From the NCBI GenBank assembly GCA_963693365.1, contig CAVNZM010000006.1:1240001-1304000 (forward strand): a stretch of 64,000 nt of DNA, given 5' to 3'. A program made the position numbers and the translations under genes. Shown in pieces: positions 26,907 through 54,951 of this stretch (position 1 is the stretch's first letter; each line of letters opens with the position of its first letter). Origin of the DNA: Amoebidium appalachense. Taxonomy: Eukaryota; Ichthyosporea. The notes under the pieces were generated by a model. That model had not been told where the DNA came from. It ran no database searches and worked only from the letters and a program-made list of their open reading frames with translations.

Positions 26907-27745
26907 TGTCGTTGTACTTAAGTGAGGTCTGCCGCCAGCAGCGGGCGTGTGTCTGCATGTTGGATGGCCAACTTAAGGGTAGGTAATATTTAATCCGGTT
27001 GTGCCCTGGTGGTTCTGTGGCGGTTAAAGGGGACCGAAGGAAGGCAGTTCTAGCCGGAGAGGGGTTGGTGCTCCGAGTAGAGGGGCGGTGTTGGGGTGTG
27101 GGATGTGGTGAGGGAAGGGCAACGGGGGCGGGGGGAGAGGGGAGGGGGAGGGGAGGAGGAGAGAGAAGGTGGGGGGGGGGGGGGGGGGGATGGGCTAGAA
27201 TGTGGGTGGAAGATTTTGCAATGATGTGGGTGGAAGATTTTCCAGGAAAGGAGGCGATCCGGGTTACAACGGTTACAACGGGTGCATATGATCAAAGCTT
27301 TTATTATAAGTTACTCTTAGCTCTTGGATATGTTACGTTTGCGGGACTCAGCAACGGTTTAGCAAGCCCTGCACCGAACCCATGAACTCCAAACTCCTTT
27401 CACAGTCAGTATATCGTTAGTAAGCTTAAATTGCCGGACGTTCTAGTCCTAGGCTTGCCTCACCTAGTGTGTACAACAATTGCGGGAAGTCCTTCAAAAT
27501 GCTATAGTTCAGTTTTCTGAACAGTCCCAAGTTCTCTGTGAACGGCCAGGTGTTTGTTCGAATCATTATAAAAGCGCACATCCCAAGGTCACTAATGTAA
27601 AAAAAACTAACTTCTAGTTTATGTACGACTATTCATCACATGCTCACATATACTATCACGGTAATTCATGGAATTGCATTCACAATGATTTCTACATATT
27701 ATTCGGTATTATGATTGCGTTGCCAGCTGTTCTATCTCATGATTG
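26906..27745. other. Intergenic, 3' side of PDZ gene
   Basis: The left part is G-rich with a short internal duplication (ATGTGGGTGGAAGATTTT twice, 27199-27241). The right part is AT-rich unique sequence. No supported gene was found. Confidence 0.5.
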
Positions 27746-28537
27746 CTAGCACTTAGTTAGATTTATTTTCACATTCGAATCCTGAATGAGACTAAATTTC
27801 CTTGGAGTCCCAAACGGGCGTTGCGATGCAGCGAATGCAAATTCTCGCGCGATTGGTGCGGGGAAGACTGTAAGCTCCACTAAACCCTGTGCGTGGAACT
27901 TTAATGTTGCCGCCTGAAGCATGTTTTTCTCCGTTGCCCCCAGCATGCACATTTCGTCAATAGCAACAATTGCGTCCCCAGGACGGAACTTGGCCTTTGC
28001 CGCAGCGGATTTTGGATCGTTGCTCGTAATGCCGCTTTCCGTAAATGCGAGACCAAGCAAACAGTTCTTCCCTTCTTTCACAAGTTTCCACTTTCTCATC
28101 ATTGGGGTTTCTGCAATCGTCATTTTTATTTTCTCCATGTTTCGTAGCCATTCCATTACTGTGTTGGTTTTGAATTCCCCGCCCATTTTTATGGGGACGC
28201 CATTGATTTCGTCAATTCTGTCCCCTGGTTGCATACCCACCCGCCATGCCGACGTTTTTTCATAGACGTCCGTTACGTAGAGTCGCCCATGATAGCTGCA
28301 AAGGCTTGTGCCAAAATCACAGCCAGCAATCTTTTTGAATTTTATGATGCGGCGTGTGGGAGGCAAGTCTTCGTCGTTTTCTGTCGGATTTCCGTTAAGA
28401 AATGCATCTCTGAGTTTGCATGTGGATGCGGTGGAGTTGTGGCGAGTGAGTGCGTTGATGATTGTGTTTGCGGTCCCTACTACGTTGTCGCTCGATGGAG
28501 CAAAAAGACTCGAAACTGAGCTGGAAACGACGTGCAT
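27746..28537 (-). CDS. Tandem PDZ-like domain protein, intronless
   Basis: A 263-aa single-exon frame with normal composition, unlike the low-complexity frames around it. Residues about 65-150 form a PDZ-like module with the carboxylate-loop/strand signature VGMQPGDRIDEINGVPI. Residues about 155-235 form a second one with FRPGDAIVAIDEMCMLGATE. The N-terminal 60 residues are Ser/Asn-rich. PDZ domains bind C-terminal peptides of partners; no catalytic domain is present, so a scaffold role is plausible. The first ATG (28537) has an AAAA context. No membrane segment was seen. The absence of introns contrasts with the neighbouring genes and could mean retroposition or acquisition by transfer. The family is inferred from motif shape only. 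Confidence 0.7.
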   Translation of the reverse strand: MHVVSSSVSSLFAPSSDNVVGTANTIINALTRHNSTASTCKLRDAFLNGNPTENDEDLPPTRRIIKFKKIAGCDFGTSLCSYHGRLYVTDVYEKTSAWRVGMQPGDRIDEINGVPIKMGGEFKTNTVMEWLRNMEKIKMTIAETPMMRKWKLVKEGKNCLLGLAFTESGITSNDPKSAAAKAKFRPGDAIVAIDEMCMLGATEKNMLQAATLKFHAQGLVELTVFPAPIAREFAFAASQRPFGTPRKFSLIQDSNVKINLTKC

Positions 28538-28684
28538 TTTTGATGCCTTGTCTCTCTGTCAATATTACATGTGTTGCCACTGAAATGAAGAAGATTTGCG
28601 CGAGCTTTTGTTGGTGAAGTGGCTGATGGTATTTTCAACTTCAAGTTTCCGCAACCACTGTTTGTTCACCTCAGAGCCTAAAGG

Positions 28685-28972
28685 TCAGTAGGTACAAAAG
28701 CAAACATATATAATTGAATTATCTATGTGCGGGAGGTCATCTGGTTTGCAATGGTGAAACTGAATACATGTGCCCCGTGAATCGAACAACAGGACTCTCC
28801 TGGTCATGACCATGTGTGTATTATCCTCTAGCCATAGGGTCGTGTGAGAAAAGAGAAAGAATATGTAATTACGCGCGTGTGCGAACTTCAGAGCAAAATA
28901 TTTACGAAGCCGTTTAGCCAGGCCGTTATAAAACATGAATTTTTCACTAGGACTCTCCTGCTGACCTGTCAC
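28685..28972 (-). CDS. Hypothetical 95-aa frame, doubtful
   Basis: An ATG-initiated frame of ordinary composition, with Phe-rich and Cys-containing segments. No family was recognised. Its N-terminal codons overlap a 25-bp tandem duplication (28944-28993). It could be chance. Confidence 0.15.
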   Translation of the reverse strand: MTGQQESPSEKFMFYNGLAKRLRKYFALKFAHARNYIFFLFSHTTLWLEDNTHMVMTRRVLLFDSRGTCIQFHHCKPDDLPHIDNSIIYVCFCTY

Positions 28973-28993
28973 TAGGACTCTCCTGCTGACCTG
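28944..28993. repeat. 25-bp perfect tandem duplication
   Basis: TCACTAGGACTCTCCTGCTG plus ACCTG is repeated twice back to back. Confidence 0.95.
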
Positions 28994-30407
28994 TCAAGCG
29001 AACAGGGCGCCCAATATTGTAGTGGGCGAAGCTCTCTCTCTGTGTGAGTGGTCTGGCGCGCGGCAGTACGGTCGCCCATTCAGTAGATCTAGATCTATGG
29101 CAATTGCTTAGTTCATGCGGTCATTTCTAAACATGACAACAAGCGAATCACCAGGCTGTCCACATATTTCAACTAATCACAATTGCGATTAACTTATGGT
29201 GATAAGATCAAATAGATCCACAGTGATGGGCGCCTCTGGCCCTGGCGCCTGGCAGTGGCGGCCCGCGGCTGAGCCTCACTCACACTCAGCTGCAGGGCTC
29301 AGTTTCGCAACATGGGCAGTCTTTATGAACGCGTTTGAAACATGTACACGTGTAAACTCTGTCTGTTTAACACCATGTGGTAATGTGATACACCCAAACA
29401 CCTGTGCCTAGTGGGAGTAGTAGTAAACAAGCGCGAATAAACTCCGGATAACTGCAGACTCTGGTCGGGGCCTAGGCCTAGGTTTAACAGCTACATGCTG
29501 AATACACATGCCCATGCATACGCGAGCACATAACACTATGTGCATGGGTCAAAAAACATCTCGTTTTGATTATTTGTTTAGGTCCTAGAGTGAGGTGCTC
29601 ACACAGTGTAAAAATCTTCCACATACATAATGGGAATGGCATTAGTACTAGGTATTTTTTTTTTTTTTTGACTTGCATGTATGGGATCATAGTTGGAGAA
29701 TGACGGACAATGAGAGTTGCATTAGGCTAGCAGCTGATGCATTCAACACTGAACAGTACTTCGTGCACAACGCACACATGTTTACTGACAAAGTGAACGT
29801 TCCAAACCCCATACCACATGCTCCACATCATGGAAAAGTAGTGTTGAAAGCACACAGCTCCAAAGAGCACTGTCAATGACATGCACACGTGTCCTTTTGA
29901 ACTGTTTGCTTTCAACAACAAATATTTGGACTGTATGTTTATTCAAGAATTCATCTGCATGCATGTTCAGCTGCAGACCTGGGTCACAGTCATGTACCCG
30001 TTACGTTTACCTTTGATTCTATTAGAAAGGCGACTTGACATTGGGCCTCGTCCAATTTTTTTCGTCTGAGGCACTCCTACAGCAACTACTCGCATTCAAA
30101 AAGCACATAGAAAGAAGAAACATTACTGCACAGAACACGAAGTCAGAAGTCCTAGGAAATTTCTGGTCCCGGAGTTTTGCCAATTCTGCTTGTAGGCTCC
30201 TAGGCTAGAAGTGTTGACCGTGTTCAACACAGGGTTCAACGTGATAACAGATTACACACCCATGCCAGGAGGCCTATGAAAGCGGGTAAATGACTATGAA
30301 TGGCATGGAAACTAACGAATACAATACACACTCTACTTTGAAATACACCACACAAAGTAGAACAAAATTCAATGAAACCACACAACCACAGCATAACCGC
30401 ACACAGT
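28994..30407. other. Intergenic between PDZ gene and aconitase 3' end
   Basis: Unique sequence with few simple repeats (a T run at 29654-29669). I see no supported gene. It must contain the aconitase 3' UTR at its right end, but no clear AATAAA was found just downstream of the stop on the minus strand. Confidence 0.5.
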
Positions 30408-46242
<15,835 letters not shown>

Positions 46243-46779
46243 GTTCAGGCCAGATAATAGCAGATGCTACTGCTGATCATCACTCTCACACTCAACTTCG
46301 GCAGTAACACACAAATACGGCCACAGCTTGGCTGCAGCGTGTGCATGCTGGGTGTCGCCGACGCGCCAAAATTTTGGCCCGGCCAAAAATCACGTGCAGT
46401 CCTTTCCTATTGGTTAAGCGCGAACCCAACCCTCGCTCCTATTGGTGCAATAATTACCATGACTTATCCGATAGAACCCCAATCGGCCACCGGCTCATCG
46501 ATTTCATGCGATTGCAAATCGATGTCTATGTCACCCAGCTTTTAGGCTATCCTGGAACCCTTCAAAAGTCTTCCGAAACTTTCACCCCTTCGAATTCGTT
46601 CTTCACCTTCGAATTCCAAGCTCCCGTCATCTCCCTGTCGCAGCTTCTACTATATAAGCACAGTTTTTGTTAGCTGTGCCTAAGTTAACAAGTGAATACT
46701 GTAGCTCTGGTAACAACGTAAATATCATCTTAGTCTAGTCTGTGTCTTTCAGGCTTCTAACGGCCGTTGCCACGGAATC
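46243..46779. promoter_or_regulatory. Bidirectional promoter between aconitase and nucleoporin genes
   Basis: 537 bp separates the two divergent start codons. Visible elements are ATTGG at 46409-46413 and 46441-46445, CCAAT at 46479-46483, an E-box CACGTG at 46391-46396, two TTCGAATTC motifs (about 46589 and 46607), and TATATAAG at 46651-46658 pointing toward the nucleoporin. A CAG acceptor-like site just before 46753 leaves room for a 5' UTR intron. Simple repeats are absent from this interval, in contrast to nearly everything around it. Confidence 0.7.
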
Positions 46780-47856
46780 ATGCCTGCAGAACCAAAAGGT
46801 AGGCCTGTTACGGATCTTGTTACAACATGCAAGATTGGGCTATGTGCACAAGCACAGCACCGTGATCAGATTTCCACACACGCCCGCGTGAAACGCTTAC
46901 AATCGCAGGCAAACGCGCATGTATGTGCACATACGGATTTGGATTTACAAGCAGCACGCACGCACACGCATGCACTAAAACATACACGGATAGAAACATA
47001 CATGAAGCGACACACAAAAGGACACTGCTCTGGGAATGCGTGGAAGTGATCCTTTTGAATTATCACCTGCGACACACAAAAGGACACTGCTCTGGGAATG
47101 CGTGGAAGTGATCCTTTTGAATTATCACCTATGTGCGTCAAGACATTGGGAAGGTGAGAACATGTTGCTAAGAAGGACATAGGAGGGGTCGAGAGGAGAA
47201 GCGAGTGGTGCAGAAAGCGCGTTGGAAAAAGTACATATAGGGGAGGAGTTTCAAACCCGGGGCCTTCTGACAGAGAAGGTGATTCTTTCTTTCGCTTTCT
47301 TGGATTACAATCGCAAAAGAGAGAATTGACAAAATCGTTGCATGCCATGTAGGGCAGCGTTGGGGAGAGGAACGGCTTGGATTGAGGTATTGGGGATATG
47401 CTTTCATTGCTTAGCAAGCAGCTTGCCTTGAGCATTTGACATCCTAGATCTTGTTTACTAGCGGGGCAGAGCTCTGGTGGCTAACAAACTGCTTTGCAGA
47501 CACCAGCGCCCCACCTTCCCAGGAGGCGTCAGGGGTTAATGAGAAGGTGGGTGTCAGGCGGCTTTCCTTGGTTACCATCTACTCAGTTTCAGATGGCTAT
47601 TCTTGTGATCTTGCTTGTACTTGCTGAATCGTGAACATTTTCACCCATTCAACAATATCACCTGTTTTCCTTCTTGCTCTTGTGGGGCATTAATTGGGAC
47701 ACAAAAAACCACACACATTTATACATGCATGCAAACACACGGTGCATGCACCCTTAGGTCAACAGGGATTTCTCGAACAGCACATACCCACATACAGGTG
47801 CAGCCACGCACACATATCAACGCGGGGAGAGGAGAGAGAGAAGAGGAGGAGGGGGC

Positions 47857-47889
<33 letters not shown>

Positions 47890-49271
47890 AGAAAGAAAGA
47901 GAGCAAGAGTGTGACAGAGGCGGAGAAAGGGATGGGGAGAGGGGGGAAGGGGACGGAGAGAGGAGAGGGGAAGGGAGAGAGATATAAAAGAGTGACGGGG
48001 GGGGGGGGGGGGGGGGTAACCACATGCCCAAGTATTTAATGATATGTGAGCCCAACCCGTTCTATATTCTTGACCTAAGACCTGCTGCCGCCTCCCTTCA
48101 ACTTCCTACCCTTCTCCCCCCCCCCCTTCCCCTCCCCTCCTTGTTTTCCCTTGGCTTTGGTCCCTTCTCTGTTGTCGTTTTCTGCCCTCCTGACTGCCCT
48201 CCCCTGCCCCCCCTCCCCCTCTGCGCTCGTTGCCACATATAACTGTCTTTTCGACTGTCGTCACCTTTTTTTGTTTTTTTACTTTTACATTATTTCGAAT
48301 GCTTTCCTTTCCTCCCTATCCTCTTGCTTTCCCCTACTGTCTCTCTTACTTACCTCTCAATGGCCCTTTATGACACCACCAGCATCCCCACATGGCCGCC
48401 CACAGTATGCCATAAGCCTTTTTTTCTCTTTTGTGCTCGGTTTTTCTCCCCTGCTTCATACATCTTTTTTTCGTGCAACACTCTGACTGGCCTTTCCAGC
48501 ACGAATCAGCCACGGCAGAGATGCAAGACACTAAGGACAGCACAGACAAAGCACAGCCCAGTGAGGAAGGTATGATGGGTGGAAGTTGGCCATTGAGTGT
48601 GGGCTCTGTGAGGTTGAACATGCAAAAAGTTGCTTGTTTTTTTTTTTGTGTGCGTGTGTGTTTTGTGTTTGTGTGTGTGTGTGTGTGTGTTTGTGTTTGG
48701 GGGGGGGGGGGGGGGGGGGGCTAGTTCAGTTGAAATTCTGGCTCTGACTTTTTACATTAGAGAGTCAAGGGGAGACACTGTGTGGGACGTATAACGAGAT
48801 TCCATTGTATGGCCTGGGCTTTCGGGCTGATTCAGTTAGCATGCACTGTGTACTGCATGGGGTGCTAAGTGCTGGTGGGTTTGGTTTGCATTGCAGCGTC
48901 AAGGAAACGATCGGCAGATGAAGACGACACAGACCAGGCAGCCAAGCGTACCAAGCAAGAAGAGGTGTGTGTGTGTGTGTGTTTTGCTCTTTGTTTCTCT
49001 CCTTTCTTTGGGGAGAGGGGGGGGGGGGGGGGGGGGGGGGGATCAGGCAATAGAAAACAATGAATGTTCACTTTCCGAGGCACCAATGGCAGATTCTGGA
49101 TTTTCCTCTTTTCTCTTATTCCCTCTCGTGCGTGTGTGGATGTTTGGTGCGAGTGTTTGGGATTGTGTGGTGTGTGATGGTTTTTCTTTGTGTGGGTTTT
49201 TTTGGGGGGGGGGGGGGGGGGGGGGGGATGATGGGTGTGTGACCCTGTGTGTGTGTGTGTGTTTTTTTGTT

Positions 49272-49303
<32 letters not shown>

Positions 49304-49518
49304 GCAGTTACTCGATGAAATGTCTGACTTAAGGTGCAGGGAGGCAAGGAGGAGAAGAAAGACACAGCGGGCCAAGGTGGGTGCCAGCCAGGGGGGGCTG
49401 TGTGCATGCAGGAGGGGACATAGCCATTTATGGGCCACGGGTTTTGTTTTTACTTTCCTGGTCCCTTCCCCCCTTAGGGTTCCTGGTCCCCGTCAGGCCT
49501 TTTTTCCCCCAGGGAGGG

Positions 49519-49556
<38 letters not shown>

Positions 49557-50051
49557 GGGCATGTGAATGCGTGGGGATTCATGGAAATATTATTTCCTGT
49601 TACAGGAGACGTTTTCTGGAACTGGTTATGTGTTTTGCTAATGGGGGATGACTTGTGCGAGGTAGTGTTAATTATGGCTAATTATTTAATTATTATTTTT
49701 ATTTTTTATTTTGGAGGGGGGGGGGGGGGGGGGGGCTTTCTGCTGGGAGGGGAAGAGGGAGACAGAGATTGCCTTTTTACAGATGAGGCATGACAGGCTG
49801 CATTACATGTTGGCACTGTGGGATACCGCCCTGCATGCACATGCACACACCCCCGTTATTCTTCACCCATCCCCCTGTGTGCTCACGAACCCACGTGCAG
49901 GCACGGGGCTGTTTGGGGGGGCTTTGGGGCCAGCAAGGGCTTTGGCTTTGGCAGCTTCAAGCCGGCAGCCACAGGGGCCAGCAGCGGTGGCTTTGGGCTC
50001 GGCGCAATGGGGGGTGGTGCATCCGGGGTATGTACCCCATACACATACATG

Positions 50052-50103
<52 letters not shown>

Positions 50104-50911
50104 CATAACCTTACATACCCGCGCTCCTCTTCCGTAACACAAATACAAATGAACAAATAAAATAGATATAAATATAAAAAATATATATGGAATAAACCAC
50201 CCACAAAACACACACCCATCTCACCATGCCCCACCCACCCACCCACTCACCCAACCGACCAAGACACTCTCTTGTCTCCCCCCCATTCCCCCCTTCCCCC
50301 CCCCCCCTCCCCCCCCTCCCCCGCCGCTTCCGAAAAATCCTGTTTCCTAGAAGGGAGGGGGGGGGGGGGGGGAGGTACACACAATAGCTTTATGGCAGCA
50401 ATAATTAATTTGCATCCAACTGGACCAGCTCTTTTCTCCCTCCCTCTGGTGCATTACACAGCTCCTACGTTCGTGTTTGCCCCGCAGGGTCCCTCTCACA
50501 CTCATTCTGACGGCATCTTCCCATGTGCGTTGCAGGGCACAAACTACTTCACACAGGCAGCTATGAAGGTGGCTACAAATCCCAGCGGCGGCTTCTCTGG
50601 CTTTGGCAGTTTGAGCAAGTTCTCTAGGTCTGTGCCTTCTTCCCTCCCCGCTTCCCCCCCCCCCGGTGCCCAAAAAGAATTGGGGGGGGGGGAGGGGGGG
50701 AGATATAAACATCGTGGTGGTTGCTGTGCACTGCAGTGGGATGGAGTGATAGTCGGGAGAATGCATGGCTGCCTCTGAGAATGGACATGGTGCCCTTTTG
50801 CAGAACTGTGGGGAATGGTCCCCCCCCCCCCCCCCCCCCCCCCTTTCCCCCTTCCTCTCTTCCCACCCCTGGGTCCCCAAAAAGAAAAAAATGGACAAGC
50901 ACACACACACA

Positions 50912-50960
<49 letters not shown>

Positions 50961-53109
50961 GCGCACGCACACACCACGTACACACTCACTCACTCACTCA
51001 CTCACTCACTCACTCACTCACTCACTCACTCACACACAAACGCAACCACACACGTAGATATATATGCACATAGGTGCGCTTACACCTCCCCCCCCCCCCC
51101 CCCCCCCCCCCCCCAAACCCACGCACCCGCCCTCCGAAACACACACGAGCGAAGAACTTCTTATCAATCCAAACACATGTCCCAATTCATGCTAACCTGT
51201 GTGTGCTGGGCACAGTGTGTCGGGAGACAAGAAGGAAGACGGGGCCAGCTCAGACACGGCTGTAGCCACGGAGACAAAAAAAGAGGCACCAGCAGCAGAC
51301 AGCAGTGCTGTGGCCTTTCCAGACAACTACGAGTATGAGACAGGCACAGAGGGGGAGAGCATGGTGGCCCAGGTGTGTGCTGGTGTTTGTCGTGTGTGTG
51401 TCATGACAACCAGCTTTGACATAACGATATGATTGCTTTGCAATGGTCTGTCGCTTCAACAATTCCCTTGACTAAACTACCGCTCCCTCCCTCCTCCTCC
51501 TCCCCCCCAACCCCCCACCCCCACCGCACACATTGACTAGCCATCTGTATCAACTCTTATCTATCCCCCTCTTCTGAGCATGAGCTCTGTGCATGTGTAT
51601 GTTTTTTCACACCATTTCATACTTCATATCATCCTTTTAGCTCTCTGTACTTTACAGTTCGTCCTACTATGACCCACCCCCCATCCCCTCCCCCACCCAC
51701 CCACCCATCCAACCCCCTGCAATGTACTTTGTTTGTTGTCCGTCATGAATGTGTTTTTCGTTTCCTGTAAGGCATTCTAAACCCCCCCCCCCCCCCCCCC
51801 CCCCTTCTCCCCCCCCCCAGTGCCGGGCCAAGCTGCACCACCTGGACACCAGCGACCGCAACTGGAAGAGCAGGGGGGAGGGCACCCTCAAGCTGATGGA
51901 GACCGACGTACCGGACGAGCACGGCAGCTGCAAGCCCCGCCTGGGTGTGTGTTATGTGCTCGGTTGTTTGAATGTGTGCTGCCCTCTTTATGTGCATGTT
52001 CCCTGTGTGTGTGTGTGTGTGTGTGTGTGTTTGTGTGTGTGTTTGTGAGTTTGTGTGTGTTTTTTGGGGGGGGGGGGGGAGGGGGGGGGGGGGGACATGG
52101 TTATCATGATGTTTCTCTATCAACCACCTTCTTTTCTCTTGCGCTCCCCCCCCCCCCCCCCCCCCTCGATGATGCTTGTTTTGCACTCACACGTGTGCCC
52201 TACCTGGGCTTTAAGTGTGTGTGGTTTTGCCCTCACACGTGCGCTGCTTTGTGCCATGGGTGTTTTTTCTCTCAAAAGTAGCTACCTGGGCAGAGTTGTG
52301 TGTGGATTTTGCGCTCACACTGTTCTGTGTTGCAGTGATGTGGTGCACGGGTTCCAAGCGTCTGCTGCTCAATGTGCGCATCTGGGACGGCATGTGCATC
52401 GAGAGGGTCAACGAGAAGCGTCTGCGCTTCCTGGCTGTCGAGACCGAGGACGGCCAGACACAAATGAACACATACCTGGTCACGGTACGTGGCTGTGTTG
52501 GAACCCCCTTTATTCATGCAGTGTACCCAATGTTGGACCCCCCCCCCCCCCCCCCCCCCCTCCCCCTCTTCCCCCTCCCCCACCTTTGCAATACGATACG
52601 TAATAGGGGTGCTGGGTGAGCCTCAGGCACATGCATAGTAGGTCGGTACACATTGTTTTAACTACTTAAGGTTCGTTGATTCTGTGTTGGATTGAACCTC
52701 TTTGCTGCACCTGATACCGAATTTGCGCAGTTGACATGAACGGAAATGGCGCTGTTTGGTCACATCACGGTAGTCTTGCTCTGAACGGGCCTTCCATGGT
52801 TCCACCTCCAACAATCGGTTGTGGTGGTGGCTGCTAGATATGGGCTCCTTTTTTCGCCCCTGCTCCCCTTTTTTTTTCCTCCTTGCTTTCTTCCCTTTTT
52901 TTGATATCGATCCCTTGGTCTCCCCTGTTTCATTTTTATTTTTTACTTTTTTTATTTTTTTTCCCTTCCCTTCTCCCTTCCCCTTGTTCTTGTGGGCCTC
53001 TACCATGTTTGGTAACATCCTGGCTGCAGACGAGTGCCACGGATGCCGAGACCATGTTCCAGCTCATCAGCAAGCGCGTCACCATCCACACCAGTATGCA
53101 TCCCGTCCA

Positions 53110-53141
<32 letters not shown>

Positions 53142-53224
53142 CCCGGACATACACACACACCTCCCCTCTCCCTCTCCCTATTGCTCTGTCCCTCTCCCCC
53201 CCTCCCTCCTTCCCTCACTCCCTC

Positions 53225-53301
<77 letters not shown>

Positions 53302-53305
53302 CTCC

Positions 53306-53338
<33 letters not shown>

Positions 53339-53981
53339 AGGCGCCGTCTCTGCAAGTTCGTGTCTTTCTCTTTCTTTCTGATGCACACAAAAACTGGCAA
53401 GTTCGATGATTATGATAGTGCTTTCGGTTGAATGGAAAAGCCGCTACTATTATGAAAGATTTAAAAAAATTGTATTCTCTCCCCTTCGGCTGCTGCTCTT
53501 AGACTAGCAGTCCAAGCCTAACATACAATGAAACACGCAACCATTTACTGTTGTCTTTGAATCCACAGTCCCAGAACCCCCCGGGTACTGTGGATGACGT
53601 GGGCCCCCCCTGAGGATGGGCTCTGCTTATTATGCATACTCTTTATGTATGGCTTGCATTCTGCATCGTGTTATCCGTTTGTTCTTGTGTACTTCGTACT
53701 TTTTGACGCATTCAAAACCCCCCCCCCCCCCCCCCCCCCCCCGTTCTCTTCGATGATCGGATCTACTGTATGTTGCATACTCGTGTGTTGTTTGTTCATA
53801 TATGCATCCTTTCTTCCCAATTTACGTCTATCCTCTTGCTGACGGTTTGTTTCTTGCAGACACGAACAGCAAGCAGGCACAGGGGGAGAGCACGGTAGCT
53901 GGGGTGACGTTTACGAAGGCAGAGAGCAACCTGTCGGAGATTGCACGGCAGTCCATGGCTGCAAAGGACGATGACGAATGA
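46780..53981 (+). CDS. Nup50-like nucleoporin with FG motifs and C-terminal Ran-binding domain, ~12 exons
   Basis: Exons: 46780-46798, 48510-48569, 48897-48964, 49340-49376, 49606-49624, 49901-50027, 50536-50627, 51216-51372, 51821-51944, 52336-52484, 53030-53093, 53860-53981. They sum to 1038 nt (345 aa plus TGA), in phase with GT-AG ends. The N-terminus is acidic/basic with NLS-like KRSADEDD and AKRTKQEE. The middle has FG/GF motifs (GFGASKGFGFGSF and GGFSGFGSL). The C-terminal RanBD1 holds CRAKLHHLD, WKSRGEGTLKL, RLVMW and NVRIWDG. Nup50 family members sit on the nuclear basket and assist importin-alpha/beta recycling with RanGTP. RanBP3 is an alternative, but the FG motifs and size favour Nup50. 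Exons 2 and 4-5 are the least certain: exon 5 is only 19 nt, and exon 6 reads through a G7 run where one base would change the upstream frame. Confidence 0.88.
47007..47130. repeat. 62-bp perfect tandem duplication in nucleoporin intron 1
   Basis: The unit starting GCGACACACAAAAGGACACT occurs at 47007-47068 and 47069-47130. Confidence 0.95.
50918..51031. repeat. (CA)n followed by (ACTC)n tetranucleotide array in nucleoporin intron 7
   Basis: (CA)n at 50900-50958, then about 12 ACTC units (50984-51031). No coding content. Confidence 0.95.
53575..53742 (+). repeat. Poly-C-tailed SINE-like repeat, copy E
   Basis: Plus orientation, starting near GGGTACTGTGGATGACGTGG and ending GACGCATTCAAAACCCC with a run of about 22 C. 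It matches copies C and D base for base over most of the core. It sits in the last intron of the Nup50-like gene, in the sense orientation. Its C tail lies about 120 bp before the final acceptor. Confidence 0.92.
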
Positions 53982-54912
53982 ATCTGCTGTATGCCGTATA
54001 TCACCACACACACTTAGGTTATGTTCGACACTGGTTATCGGCCAACAATTCGTATGCGCAGGCAGGCATGCATGCACCCCATTACACACGACGCACTGTG
54101 ACTCGAGGGAGAATTGTCCGGGATATGAGCTATATGCACCTTACTACGAAAATGACCACATGCTACACTCTGATTGGTACCACAGCGTTAGCACAAAGGC
54201 CTACACCCAATCTCCCGTATGTTTTCATGTGGCCTGCTATACACCTTCCTGTTTTCCTTCTCGTTGCTTTTCTTGGCTTTCCTGTCTTTGTCCCTTCTTG
54301 ACTTCTCGTTTCGGCTGTTTACGGGGCCCGTGCTATCAAAGGTGGCTGTAGAAGCTTGGCGGTTGCGTCGTGTGGGTGGGTGGGGCCCGGCTGGCCGGGA
54401 GGGGGGTTTGTACAGGATACGTATGCACCGCGTGCATAATTGACGTCAGTGATTGCATAATAATGACATGGACAAATTGCGTAATTTTCTTCAGCAGTGT
54501 GATCATGTTGGTGGGCTGGAGCACACGCCTGCTTATAATCGTTCATAATACCCTAGATTAATATTTCTGTGAGGCCGTGTGTGTGGGTGCATGTGTGGTG
54601 GTTTGGCGGGACCCGGTGGGGAATCGCCTTGGACGTTGTTTGGATTGTTGAGGTATCATGGCAGCTATTGCCCCCCCCCCCCCCCCCCCCTCCTTTTTTT
54701 TTTTTTTTCTTTTTTTTTTTTCTTTGTGTACATGTGTGTGTGTTGACTGAGCTTGCCACAGGGAGCAGCCGCTGCACCGGGGTGGTGCCGGTGGTAATTT
54801 TGGTCCTGGTGGTGGTGCGTGTGTGTGCGTGCGTGCGTGCGCGCGCGCGCGCGTGCGCGCGTGCATGCGTGACTCTGTGTGTGTGTGCGCGCGTGTGCGT
54901 GTTGAACTTTGT

Positions 54913-54951
<39 letters not shown>

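Noticed and set aside
26999-27385. 128-aa plus-strand frame near 27 kb
   Set aside because: Half is Gly/Arg from G-rich DNA and the rest includes a short tandem duplication. No domain or splice support.
50984-51031. Possible CRISPR-like or tandem regulatory array
   Set aside because: It is a pure ACTC tetranucleotide microsatellite without spacers, in a eukaryotic intron.
53594-53842. 82-aa frame starting MTWAPPEDGLCLL, also seen at 43.5-43.8 and 44.3-44.6 kb
   Set aside because: It recurs only because the SINE-like repeat recurs. It runs into poly-Pro from the C tail and overlaps intron sequence.
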